The translations under genes and the position numbers were made by a program. Of a stretch of DNA of 20,324 nucleotides, positions 1-5,691 are shown piece by piece (the first letter of the stretch is position 1; each line of letters opens with the position of its first letter). Under the pieces are notes generated by a model. The model had not been told where the DNA came from. It was given only the letters and a program-made list of their open reading frames with translations, and searched no databases. This stretch comes from a virus, in the IMG/VR virus record IMGVR_UViG_3300001097_000099, positions 1-20,324 of that record. The stretch is one strand, 5' to 3'.

Positions 1-20
1 AAGCAGACAATGAAAGCCAT
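1..20 (-). CDS. Start of a further leftward gene, cut by the window edge
   Basis: An ATG at 20-18 follows AGGTGAA and opens a frame (M-A-F-I-V-C) that runs off the left edge. The ribosome site overlaps the stop codon of the small zinc-finger ORF on its right, the same tight packing seen through the rest of this leftward cassette. Only six codons are visible, so no product can be named, and the call rests on the start context alone. Confidence 0.3.
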
Positions 21-21
21 T

Positions 22-114
22 TCACCTATGAGCCTCATCGTAATGTTTATGGAATTCCGCGACGCTACCTTTTCCCGTGGCTTTACACACAAAACATTTC
101 CAATGACCCGCCAT
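22..114 (-). CDS. Tiny C2H2-like zinc-finger protein (30 aa)
   Basis: A 30-codon ORF encodes a peptide that is almost entirely one Cys/His knuckle: K-C-F-V-C near residues 7-10, then H-K-H and a final H at about 22-29. This spacing suits a single C2H2-type zinc-binding fold. No clear Shine-Dalgarno precedes the ATG at 114, which lowers confidence. The stop codon overlaps the ribosome site of the next gene, as in an operon. Similar one-knuckle proteins recur in this window at 467-589, 1948-2136, 6402-6563, 6565-6657 and 11372-11494. The function is unknown; DNA, RNA or host-protein binding are all possible. Confidence 0.42.
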   Translation of the reverse strand: MAGHWKCFVCKATGKGSVAEFHKHYDEAHR

Positions 115-164
115 AGAAATAGTGTTACTTAACTAAAGTCGATAGTCAATTACTGTCGGGCGTG

Positions 165-491
165 TCACTCGTCGTCCTCGTCCCAATTACTAACAAACAA
201 GTAATCCTCATTAAGCATTTCACGGGCTGCATCCACCATCCCAGTCATTCTCCACTGAGGCATTTCGCTACATACTGGTGCCAATTGGGTTTCACCATTA
301 GGATCAATGTACTCAGCAATAATTACCCATGACGTAATCATGACGGGGCCTTCAGCATCAATAAGACCGTCAAGCGCCCACAAAATTTTTGCCTCTTGTG
401 ACGAACTCGCGTCAGGTTGATCTTTTTCTTTAGGCTTAGGTTTCGTCACACTCCAAGGGTACGCCCTTAACGGTTGTCTAGTAATCGACAT
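165..491 (-). CDS. Hypothetical small acidic phage protein (108 aa)
   Basis: The protein is unrecognised. The C-terminus is strongly acidic, ending W-D-E-D-D-E, and the N-terminal 30 residues are basic and proline-rich with a K-P-K-P-K-E-K run. The ATG at 491 is chosen over a TTG at 500 because GAGGG lies nine bases upstream of the ATG and would sit directly on the TTG. The 5' end overlaps the zinc-ribbon ORF 467-589 by 25 bases in another frame. It belongs to the leftward early cassette of small genes. No membrane segment or known motif is visible. Confidence 0.72.
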   Translation of the reverse strand: MSITRQPLRAYPWSVTKPKPKEKDQPDASSSQEAKILWALDGLIDAEGPVMITSWVIIAEYIDPNGETQLAPVCSEMPQWRMTGMVDAAREMLNEDYLFVSNWDEDDE

Positions 492-589
492 GTTGGGCAA
501 CCCTCAGTTTCTAACCGGGGTTTCCAAACTGGTAAACCGCATCTAAGACACATCACAATTTTGTTGTTTTTTTTGAACTCAATCAGCAT
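467..589 (-). CDS. Tiny zinc-ribbon protein (40 aa)
   Basis: Forty codons encode two Cys pairs, C-L-R-C (residues 14-17) and C-P-T-C (31-34), 13 residues apart, the ordinary geometry of a zinc ribbon or rubredoxin-like knuckle. The ATG overlaps the stop of the lysozyme-like gene upstream by seven bases, and the 3' end overlaps the next gene by 25 bases, so it fills what would otherwise be an 88-base gap in the operon. No strong ribosome site is visible, so translational coupling is the likely way it is read. The function is unknown. The two well-spaced Cys pairs are the main evidence that it is real. Confidence 0.5.
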   Translation of the reverse strand: MLIEFKKNNKIVMCLRCGLPVWKPRLETEGCPTCRLLDNR

Positions 590-1035
590 CTGTGCCGCGT
601 TAGGTTCCAATGTTTCGCCCCTTTTCCATTTGCCCAAACCGTGTAGAAAGCAGCATCCTGCCAGTAACGGTTCCAGTTTTCAATAGGTTTATTTCTAAGT
701 TCCTCTATTTCATCTTGCAAACCAACTTTCTTGGCTTCAGGTAAAAGAATCCACACAAGTGAATCTCTCCAAAAATTGTCTAAAAATTGGTATGTCCCTG
801 CGGCACTACTAACCGTGCTTCGTGCCCTGTAATTGTGTCGGGATTCGCGGAATGAAATACATTCACGCTGATTTTCAAGTTTAGGGTCAAACCATTTTCC
901 TGTGTATAAGGAAGGCTCGAAGCCTTTCCAGTCTTGCGCGGCCTCACTGTGAGCCGATCTATATTCGTGTGATTGTGGAACTTGAACAACGGGTGAAACG
1001 ATTACTGCTACTGACATGAAAATGCTGAGAATCAT
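583..1035 (-). CDS. Exported lysozyme/transglycosylase-like protein (150 aa)
   Basis: Residues 1-18 form a hydrophobic segment like a signal peptide or membrane anchor. After about 40 variable residues comes C-I-S-F-R-E-S-R-H-N-Y (59-69) and then A-A-G-T-Y-Q-F (78-84). This pair is characteristic of Rpf-like and SLT-type lysozyme folds, with Glu64 as the expected catalytic acid and the G-x-Y-Q-F strand behind it. A C-terminal W-A-N-G...H-W...C resembles the family end, so Cys59 and Cys150 may form a disulfide. The ATG at 1035 has GGAG close upstream. The gene lies in the leftward early cassette, far from the lysis genes at 15022-16582, which suggests a role other than final lysis, such as wall remodelling during infection. 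That role is inference. Confidence 0.72.
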   Translation of the reverse strand: MILSIFMSVAVIVSPVVQVPQSHEYRSAHSEAAQDWKGFEPSLYTGKWFDPKLENQRECISFRESRHNYRARSTVSSAAGTYQFLDNFWRDSLVWILLPEAKKVGLQDEIEELRNKPIENWNRYWQDAAFYTVWANGKGAKHWNLTRHRC

Positions 1036-1138
1036 TATGCTCCAATTTTCGAGGTACAGGGCAAGTGTTTGTCAGTAGGCCACCTCTTTCAATTGGATTA
1101 GTGTTTTTACAGTGTAACGTATTGTGTGGGGGTTTATT

Positions 1139-1171
1139 TTACTTTTTGCTGTAACGCGGTATCTCACTCAT
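1139..1171 (-). other. Ten-codon micro-ORF with a strong ribosome site
   Basis: A GGAGG seven bases before an ATG, coupled to the TGA of the 177-aa gene (TGATG), opens M-S-E-I-P-R-Y-S-K-K-stop. The start closely copies the start of that upstream gene (M-S-E-I-R-R-W); the two share ATGAGTGAGATAC followed by SGCG. It could be a leader peptide, or the remains of a duplicated gene start. It is too short to call a gene with confidence. Confidence 0.3.
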
Positions 1172-1704
1172 CACTTTACCTCCGGTGGGTCGCAGCGTTC
1201 GAGTGTGGCTAACGTATCTAAAATTGCTCCAGTATTCCAATGTATCAAATAATTATCCCCAGCCATTTTCGCGCCAACTTCGTCGTAGTAAACAGAAAAA
1301 GGGCCAAATCCCGTTCCGGTTTTGTACGTCCCGTTAACCCATTCATGCTCTTTCAGCGTCGGGATCAATTCGGCAGGGGAGGGTGGGACGCACAACGACA
1401 AGTCAGATGATCTTACAGTCCCGAAATTACCGTCATCCCAATTTACATTGACATAATATGGTTCCCGGCAGAGAGATAGTTTCTCATCAGGTTCGGCTAC
1501 TTCGGCTACTGTGCCAAAATCTTTATCCCATTGAACACGATCCCCAATCTTAAACTTCGGTTCGGGTGACCAACTTCCCACGTCGGGGAGTTCATTCCGC
1601 GCCGCCTTGAGCGCGGCACAGTGATCGTTCCAAGTAATAAACTCTCCTTGATCGTTTTCATTCATTTGGCTAAAGCCAACTTCCCAACGCCGTATCTCAC
1701 TCAT
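1171..1704 (-). CDS. Hypothetical protein with an SH3/KOW-like segment (177 aa)
   Basis: Residues about 50-105 contain F-K-I-G-D-R-V-Q-W followed by G-T-V-A-E-V and further beta-rich, Asp/Trp-rich sequence. This pattern is typical of small SH3-like or KOW-like barrels that bind nucleic acid or protein. The rest is unrecognised, with N-terminal M-S-E-I-R-R-W-E-V and a central proline-rich joint. AAGGGA precedes the ATG at 1704. It sits in the leftward early cassette between two unknown genes. The barrel assignment is pattern-based only. Confidence 0.75.
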   Translation of the reverse strand: MSEIRRWEVGFSQMNENDQGEFITWNDHCAALKAARNELPDVGSWSPEPKFKIGDRVQWDKDFGTVAEVAEPDEKLSLCREPYYVNVNWDDGNFGTVRSSDLSLCVPPSPAELIPTLKEHEWVNGTYKTGTGFGPFSVYYDEVGAKMAGDNYLIHWNTGAILDTLATLERCDPPEVK

Positions 1705-1730
1705 TTCGTTTCCCTTTCACTGCTGAAAAA

Positions 1731-1910
1731 TTACCCGTTAATAGAAGTGCCAAGCATTTGTATAGTTAAATGTTCGGCACCCTCCTCCGACCAGCCCGAA
1801 TCCAAAAACTGTTTCTTCAACCCGGTCGCCACAGCAACGTAATTTGCGGCTGCTTCCATCGCAACCAAAAGAGTTTCTGCGCTAGGAAATTCTGGTTCCT
1901 TACTCCTCAT
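1731..1910 (-). CDS. Hypothetical small protein (59 aa)
   Basis: A short protein, helical in the middle (A-M-E-A-A-A-N-Y) and rich in acidic residues. It matches no family I recognise. The ATG at 1910 is preferred because AAAGGG lies about six bases upstream; a longer reading from a TTG at 1943 has no ribosome site. It is spaced 26 bases from the next gene, whose ribosome site lies in that gap. It is supported mainly by operon packing and start context. Confidence 0.6.
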   Translation of the reverse strand: MRSKEPEFPSAETLLVAMEAAANYVAVATGLKKQFLDSGWSEEGAEHLTIQMLGTSING

Positions 1911-1947
1911 CCCAATCCCTTTCCCAAACGTGGAACCTGCCAATTAT

Positions 1948-2136
1948 TTAAGCGGAAACAAAACGTGAACTCTTACCACGCATGTAAGGATTCTGGTAGC
2001 GGCACAAAGCACAATACCTTGATCCTCGTGTTTCCCCGTGGGCGCACTCTCCACCCGCAACACACCAACCATGCTGAGTGACACCTATTTCAGCCCAGAC
2101 AGGATCCAAAGGTGTCTCGCAAATTAGACATTGCAT
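1948..2136 (-). CDS. Small zinc-ribbon protein (62 aa)
   Basis: The N-terminus M-Q-C-L-I-C-E-T-P-L-D-P-V is a recurring opening of small actinophage Cys proteins. A further C near residue 20, G-G-E-C, and C-A-L-C near residues 42-45 give two or three Cys pairs suited to one zinc site. The ATG at 2136 follows AAAAGAGGAAAACG; a longer upstream reading would overlap the neighbouring gene by 46 bases and is rejected. The C-terminus is basic (R-G-K-S-S-R). The function is unknown; nucleic-acid binding is a reasonable guess. Confidence 0.72.
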   Translation of the reverse strand: MQCLICETPLDPVWAEIGVTQHGWCVAGGECAHGETRGSRYCALCRYQNPYMRGKSSRFVSA

Positions 2137-2162
2137 CGTTTTCCTCTTTTCCCATAGTGCGG

Positions 2163-2735
2163 TTAGGATAAAGCATAACGCAGGTTCTCTAACTCCCCGT
2201 CTAGCCACTCCGTGAAGTTCCCTAACGACTCTTGGGGAACATGCACCCCGACACCCATACTGAACACGTTAGAGGTCGAATCCATGATTATTGCCACATC
2301 AACAGGGCTTTCACTCTTAGCAGTCAACAAGGATTCAGCCCACTCATTAAAAACTTGTTTCCTATCAGCCGTCGGGTCACCCCAACCTCCCGTTGTCCAA
2401 CCGTCGAATACTTCAACCCAACCCTCAATACTGGTTTCGTTGTATCCCCTCCACGAACTCGTGTTTTTGTAAACACGAGACATTTTCAAATCATCGAAAG
2501 ATTCCCCGTAACGGTTTTCAACAAAATTTTCGCTCACATACACGGTGACAGGTTTTTCGTCGTAATCGAACTCGTAACCCGGCCCAACCAAATAAACCGT
2601 TGACGCGCTGTTACGGTCATCTATGTAGCAGCCCTCACAGAATGTTTTACCGGATGATTCACTACCGTAAAACACGTCGTCGTCAGAATTGATCAGGTCA
2701 GTGCAATTGTCACACTTAAAAGTTTTTTCACTCAT
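2163..2735 (-). CDS. Hypothetical protein with an N-terminal zinc ribbon (190 aa)
   Basis: C-D-N-C at about residues 8-11 and C-E-G-C at about 34-37 form a LIM- or ribbon-like zinc knuckle. The remaining 150 residues are acidic and aromatic-rich (many Trp, Tyr, Asp) with no motif I recognise; a V-D-V-A-I-I-M-D stretch near 145 looks like a buried strand. The ATG at 2735 overlaps the upstream stop as ATGA, which favours it over the ATG four codons earlier. It is part of the leftward early cassette and presumably co-translated with the 72-aa gene before it. Confidence 0.75.
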   Translation of the reverse strand: MSEKTFKCDNCTDLINSDDDVFYGSESSGKTFCEGCYIDDRNSASTVYLVGPGYEFDYDEKPVTVYVSENFVENRYGESFDDLKMSRVYKNTSSWRGYNETSIEGWVEVFDGWTTGGWGDPTADRKQVFNEWAESLLTAKSESPVDVAIIMDSTSNVFSMGVGVHVPQESLGNFTEWLDGELENLRYALS

Positions 2736-2950
2736 GATGATCCCCATTCCATTTCGGCCTCCTTCAGTGTTCGGAAGTATTTTCCGCTAAACAAAGACCC
2801 GTTTTCCCATTGCCAAATAGCAAAAGGGTGAATTTCTTGTGCCCGTGCTGCAAGCACTTTGATAAAACCGTGATAGTCACGCACATCAATAATGGTGGCA
2901 TCCCCCGTTTCCAAGGGAATCACGTCACCTACGTCAGGCACAATTCTCAT
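2732..2950 (-). CDS. Hypothetical small protein (72 aa)
   Basis: Unrecognised as a named family. The N-terminal half is beta-like (V-G-D-V-I-P-L-E-T-G-D-A-T-I-I-D-V) and the end has an F-R-T-L-K-E-A-E-M-E-W helix, a pattern common in small accessory proteins of actinophages. The ATG at 2950 overlaps the stop of the preceding gene as TAATG, and AGAGGAAA lies upstream. The stop overlaps the next ATG as ATGA. Such tight coupling on both sides supports a real gene. Confidence 0.72.
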   Translation of the reverse strand: MRIVPDVGDVIPLETGDATIIDVRDYHGFIKVLAARAQEIHPFAIWQWENGSLFSGKYFRTLKEAEMEWGSS

Positions 2951-3810
2951 TATCGTTTCCTCTTTCCGTATTTCTGAAGCAATTCTTCACGTTTCGCTTC
3001 CACGCTGACATTGTGCTTACCGGCGAGGGCTGATTCGATGATTGACTGGTTTTCCCTATAAATGTGTTTCGTGGTGTGCGGAATCGAATCTTGAGCAAGG
3101 TTCCATTCCGATATTGCGGTTCGCTCAGTTTTGATTACGTTGGGGTAGTCCCCGTACACGCTGTGGATCGTCAGGAACTCACCTGAAGCGAGAGGTGCGC
3201 TCGCGTGACGCTTAGCATCCCTAGCCTCTTTAACGGCCTTAGCCTTGCTTACAGCGGCTTCCCGCTCTGACCTGTTTTTCGATTGAATCGTTGCAGGCTG
3301 ATTCAAAACGTGAGCGGGGGCTGACGGGTAACACACCGTGCAAGCGGTTTCGCCAGCGAGAGCCACAATTTCGTTTTCAGGATCTGAACTGTATTGGGTT
3401 AACCACTCGAATTCGGTTGTTGGGAAACACGTTGAACAGTTTGGTGTGTGGTGGACGTGCCCGCCTTGATTCGTGACGAGGAAAGCCCGGCTCCAATTGA
3501 ACTCGTAGTACAGGTCACCTAATTCTTCACGCTCAATTTCTATGTCTTGCGTTGCGGCTAAGCGTTCCCGATAGTTTTTTAGGATTTTAATGGCCCGTAA
3601 TTCACCGTCTAATTCTTTTTCGGCAAGCACGATCATGGCTTCAACTAAGGTTCCTGAAAATGATTGTGTTTTCCACGAGTAATCTTGACCGGCGGCGGTT
3701 CGGGCTTCAGCACCGGCTAAACCTAATGCGTAGGTAGCGGCTTGTTGCGCTTCGTATAGTTCGGCTAGTCGCTCGTCTACGAGGACTGCGAGTTTTTTTA
3801 GTTCGTTCAT
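2950..3810 (-). CDS. Conserved actinophage-type Cys/His protein (286 aa)
   Basis: The first 100 residues are helical and charged, probably coiled coil. The core reads W-S-R-A-F-L-V-T-N-Q-G-G-H-V-H-H (106-121), C-S-T-C-F-P-T-T (125-132), and A-C-T-V-C-Y-P (156-162). The paired His and Cys residues look like a zinc site. I know this W-S-R-A-F and C-x-T-C-F-P-T-T signature from uncharacterised proteins of actinobacteriophages. The C-terminus is basic (K-Y-G-K-R-K-R), which would suit nucleic-acid binding. AAAGGGG precedes the ATG at 3810. It is the first gene after promoter-like site A (3832-3857) and probably heads a transcription unit running to the left edge. Confidence 0.82.
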   Translation of the reverse strand: MNELKKLAVLVDERLAELYEAQQAATYALGLAGAEARTAAGQDYSWKTQSFSGTLVEAMIVLAEKELDGELRAIKILKNYRERLAATQDIEIEREELGDLYYEFNWSRAFLVTNQGGHVHHTPNCSTCFPTTEFEWLTQYSSDPENEIVALAGETACTVCYPSAPAHVLNQPATIQSKNRSEREAAVSKAKAVKEARDAKRHASAPLASGEFLTIHSVYGDYPNVIKTERTAISEWNLAQDSIPHTTKHIYRENQSIIESALAGKHNVSVEAKREELLQKYGKRKR

Positions 3811-3831
3811 GTTGTACCCCTTTCCTTAATT

Positions 3832-3857
3832 TAACCCCAGTTTAGCACTAGGGGTTA
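3832..3857 (-). promoter_or_regulatory. Promoter/operator site A: C/G-run inverted repeat
   Basis: Perfect 7-bp arms (TAACCCC and GGGGTTA) flank a 12-base loop. Read on the minus strand the loop contains TGC-TAAACT, an extended -10-like element ending 28 bases before the ATG at 3810. Site B (4426-4450) has nearly the same loop and the same 28-base distance to its gene. The arms would place a bound protein over the -10 region. There is no T-run, so it is not a normal intrinsic terminator. Confidence 0.6.
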
Positions 3858-3865
3858 TGTAACTG

Positions 3866-4084
3866 TTATTCGGGTAGCCCATCCAAAAACGCACGAGCCT
3901 CAGCAATCTTTCGCTCCCTCAGCAACGCGCCCGTCAACCGCTCACGGACGATCACCCCATTCTCACGTTGAACCTCACGCAAAATCTCCCGATACTCTTT
4001 TTCGTACCGCAACCTCAAACGCCTTAAGGCGATCACATGACAATCAACAATTTGCTTCGCTCTCTCTCGCTTAGCGTCAACCAC
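3866..4084 (-). CDS. Hypothetical charged coiled-coil protein (72 aa)
   Basis: The whole sequence is a Lys/Arg/Glu-rich helix with heptad-like Leu and Ile spacing, so it is likely a short coiled coil. The start is GTG at 4084 with GGAGG four bases upstream, overlapping the end of the preceding gene. No catalytic or metal-binding motif is seen. It is the last gene of its small transcription unit before site A. Dimerisation or partner binding is likely but not shown. Confidence 0.7.
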   Translation of the reverse strand: MVDAKRERAKQIVDCHVIALRRLRLRYEKEYREILREVQRENGVIVRERLTGALLRERKIAEARAFLDGLPE

Positions 4085-4092
4085 GAATCCTC

Positions 4093-4404
4093 CTAATGAG
4101 TGTGGGATTGATGTTGGGGCTTACCATTCCAAACGGAGGCACCAGAAAAACTAGCGATCTTCACCCAGTCGCCACCTTGAATTTTCCGGCGAAAGGTTTT
4201 ACCTGTCGCGGTTTCGGTTGGCACAACGGTTTCGCTTGCCCAGCCCGTGTTCTCGAAAATGGTTTGTCCGATTGGCTCAATGGTTGCCCAACCGTTAGCG
4301 ACTTTTACGACACGGTAAAAGTCAATGTTGGTTTGGTCGTATCCCCAACTGGATTTTAGAATTGATCCAACTTCGATTGTGTTTTCTTCGGTAGTGGTAT
4401 TCAT
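4093..4404 (-). CDS. Conserved phage/plasmid small protein, S-W-G-Y-D-Q-T-N family (103 aa)
   Basis: It begins with a short acidic leader, then V-G-S-I-L-K-S-S-W-G-Y-D-Q-T-N (12-26), F-Y-R-V-V-K-V, a Gly/Trp beta region, and K-T-F-R-R-K-I-Q-G (about 69-77) before a short tail. I recognise this as an uncharacterised family frequent on actinobacterial phages and plasmids. Its fold is likely a small beta barrel. A diverged paralogue lies on the opposite strand at 5675-5998, with shared F-Y-R-V, G-K-[TS]-F-x-R-K-I and A-S-V-W-[ND]-G. AAGGGA precedes the ATG at 4404, which lies 28 bases from the -10-like element of site B. Confidence 0.78.
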   Translation of the reverse strand: MNTTTEENTIEVGSILKSSWGYDQTNIDFYRVVKVANGWATIEPIGQTIFENTGWASETVVPTETATGKTFRRKIQGGDWVKIASFSGASVWNGKPQHQSHTH

Positions 4405-4425
4405 GTCATTTCCCTTTCGTTGGCT

Positions 4426-4450
4426 TACCCCCAGTTTAGCGCAGGGGGTT
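4426..4450 (-). promoter_or_regulatory. Promoter/operator site B: C/G-run inverted repeat
   Basis: Six-bp arms (ACCCCC/GGGGGT) flank an 11-base loop holding TAAACT on the minus strand, 28 bases before the ATG at 4404. Arms and loop closely match site A. The site overlaps the last codons and stop of the 83-aa gene upstream, so that gene's coding end is also part of the signal. Confidence 0.55.
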
Positions 4451-4687
4451 ACGGCTTTTTGCAGTGGGCATCAAACTCCGCGCCAGATACACGCAAAGAT
4501 CAATACGTCGAACCACATCCTGATTACGCAAAGACGAGAACGGATCGAATTTGTTTTTCGGTGAACCGTACTTCTCGCAAATTAAATATGCGTCCTGATT
4601 CGTCATCACCTCTGGAATACCCAACTCATTAACAAGTTGACGTTGAATCGTGAGTGCGAGCATTCCTTGTCGTTGTTTCAGATTCAT
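4436..4687 (-). CDS. Hypothetical small protein (83 aa)
   Basis: Unrecognised. Mostly helical, with L-K-Q-R-Q-G-M-L-A-L-T-I-Q-R-Q at the start and a basic end. Two adjacent ATGs exist (4690 and 4687); the second is preferred because AGGAG lies six bases upstream of it. That ribosome site overlaps the stop of the 82-aa gene before it. Its final codons lie inside promoter-like site B, so coding and control overlap here. Confidence 0.65.
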   Translation of the reverse strand: MNLKQRQGMLALTIQRQLVNELGIPEVMTNQDAYLICEKYGSPKNKFDPFSSLRNQDVVRRIDLCVYLARSLMPTAKSRNPLR

Positions 4688-4696
4688 CATTTTCTC

Positions 4697-4945
4697 CTAA
4701 CGGCTCAGGCAGATACCGAATGGGTGATCTGCTTTCAGTGTTTTGTAAACCTCGGCGCGGGTCGCAACATCTTCAACGAGCGGATTGTCGAAAAACGCAA
4801 TCGTCCATTGGAAGCCTGAGAGATCTGGCTTTGGTAGCAGGACGCAATCTTCGAGCGGGTAGGCATCCCAGCCGTCCTCGTGCTTGAACAGGACGGGCTT
4901 GCAGCACATGTATTTTCCTGAATACGTTCCAGTGTTGGCGCTCAT
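4697..4945 (-). CDS. Hypothetical small protein (82 aa)
   Basis: Unrecognised. It has a Y-M-C-C-K-P segment near the N-terminus and two further Cys, not in clear metal-binding pairs, and a central beta-like W-T-I-A-F-F-D-N-P. The ATG at 4945 follows GGAAGGTGAAAACC; the longer reading from 4972 lacks a ribosome site and would start inside the promoter region. It is the first gene of the leftward arm and faces the rightward gene at 5052 across a shared regulatory region. Confidence 0.7.
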   Translation of the reverse strand: MSANTGTYSGKYMCCKPVLFKHEDGWDAYPLEDCVLLPKPDLSGFQWTIAFFDNPLVEDVATRAEVYKTLKADHPFGICLSR

Positions 4946-4970
4946 GGTTTTCACCTTCCCTTCTACAACC

Positions 4971-5018
4971 ATTGTACTACCCCCCCTGTGTTGGCATGAC
5001 GGGGGGGTGTGATAAACT
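4971..5018. promoter_or_regulatory. Divergent promoter region with strong C/G-run inverted repeat (site C)
   Basis: The intergenic region holds 8-bp perfect arms, ACCCCCCC (4979-4986) and GGGGGGGT (5001-5008), around a 14-base loop. Leftward, a TACAAT at 4976-4971 lies 25 bases before the ATG at 4945. Rightward, TTGGCA (4991-4996) and TGA-TAAACT (hexamer at 5013-5018) have 16-base spacing and lie 33 bases before the ATG at 5052. The inverted repeat sits between the two -10-like hexamers, so one bound factor could control both arms. Confidence 0.62.
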
Positions 5019-5051
5019 CAATTGCAAAGCAAACTAAAGAAAGGAAATCTC

Positions 5052-5348
5052 ATGGCAGTAACACTTAAAAAAGCCGAAAAATATGCGGAAGCCATTGGCA
5101 AAAAGTTTGGTGCCGAAGAAGGCTTCGGGCCTCAAGTTCTGATTGGTGCCCAGTATTACGGTGCGCCCTTTACTGTGGTGTGGGAGGAAGGCCCGTATGA
5201 GTGGACGTTCCTTTTTCAGGAACTGGCCGCCGGTTACGAGGCTCAAGATCCAGAATTCGGTTGCAAGTATCAGCCATTCACTAATTTGCCGAAAGGCGTT
5301 TACGCGGAGGCTTACGCTTCCTACTCTTTGAATCTTTACGACGAGTAG
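5052..5348 (+). CDS. Hypothetical phage protein (98 aa)
   Basis: First gene of the rightward arm. It has an N-terminal K-K-A-E-K-Y-A-E-A-I helix, then G-P-Q-V-L-I-G-A and V-V-W-E-E-G-P-Y-E-W-T (about 42-52). The W-E-x-G-P-Y-x-W motif occurs in small uncharacterised actinobacterial phage or plasmid proteins as far as I can recall. AAAGGAAATCTC precedes the ATG at 5052; a longer reading from 5022 would start on the promoter transcript leader and has no ribosome site. A hairpin follows the stop, so it may be transcribed largely alone. Confidence 0.75.
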   Translation: MAVTLKKAEKYAEAIGKKFGAEEGFGPQVLIGAQYYGAPFTVVWEEGPYEWTFLFQELAAGYEAQDPEFGCKYQPFTNLPKGVYAEAYASYSLNLYDE

Positions 5349-5353
5349 TTTCC

Positions 5354-5393
5354 TGCCCGACCGACCCTACCTAACCCCCCTGTTAGTCGGGCA
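5354..5393 (+). terminator. Hairpin after the 98-aa gene
   Basis: TGCCCGAC (5354-5361) and GTCGGGCA (5386-5393) are perfect 8-bp arms starting six bases after the stop codon. A competing inner stem CTAAC/GTTAG exists, which could give an alternate structure. No T-run follows; U-tail-less terminators are common in actinobacteria. It lies directly upstream of promoter-like site D, so it probably separates two transcription units. Confidence 0.5.
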
Positions 5394-5411
5394 TAACCCC
5401 CGTGGTAGAAT
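5394..5411 (+). promoter_or_regulatory. Promoter-like site D
   Basis: TAACCCCCGTGG then TAGAAT (5406-5411) matches the left arm and extended -10 element of site F (AACCCCCGTGA then TACAGT). The right G-run is degraded to TTGG. TTAGTC at 5383-5388 is a weak -35 candidate at 17-base spacing. It shares a downstream ATTGCAA with site C. It is placed 36 bases before the ATG at 5448. Confidence 0.5.
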
Positions 5412-5447
5412 TGGATTGCAAGGAAAACCCAACCAAAGGAGCCAAAC

Positions 5448-5660
5448 ATGAAAAGAGTCGTCGTTTGCGAAACATGGAAAACCCGCAAGACTGCGGAAAA
5501 GCATTTGCCCTTCTACCACTACGCGGCAAAAAGCGAACTCCCCCACTTAGGTGACCTCAACTACCGGATCATCAAATCCGCACAAAACTTTTTAATCGTC
5601 CGAAACCTACATGTAGGCGAAACCGAAAATTATGTTTCAACCTACATCACAATTCCCTAA
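5448..5660 (+). CDS. Hypothetical small basic protein (70 aa)
   Basis: Unrecognised. Basic N-terminal half (M-K-R-V-V-V-C-E-T-W-K-T-R-K) and beta-like C-terminal half. The start has AAAGGAGCCAAAC-ATG, one of four near-identical start contexts in this arm (5435, 5663, 5983, 7127). It is 14 bases from the next gene and probably co-transcribed with it from site D. Confidence 0.68.
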   Translation: MKRVVVCETWKTRKTAEKHLPFYHYAAKSELPHLGDLNYRIIKSAQNFLIVRNLHVGETENYVSTYITIP

Positions 5661-5662
5661 CC

Positions 5663-5691
5663 AAAGGAGACACCATGAAATTTGAACTGAA
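5663..5691 (+). repeat. Start-associated direct repeat, copy 1
   Basis: A 29-base segment covering ribosome site, ATG and the first codons (M-K-F-E-L) matches the segment at 5983-6011 in 28 of 29 positions. The two genes then diverge completely. The repeat joins regulatory and coding sequence at the same point in both genes, as expected if gene starts were exchanged or copied by recombination. Confidence 0.8.

Noticed and set aside
82-89. Walker A of the large terminase starting with Ala instead of Gly (residues 82-89 of the protein at 8155-9777)
   Set aside because: Deviating first positions are common in phage terminases; the G-K-S core and all other motifs are intact, so no loss of function is implied.
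780-989. Second minus-strand frame inside the lysozyme-like gene
   Set aside because: It is a frame shadow of the Glu64-containing domain and has no motif or ribosome site.
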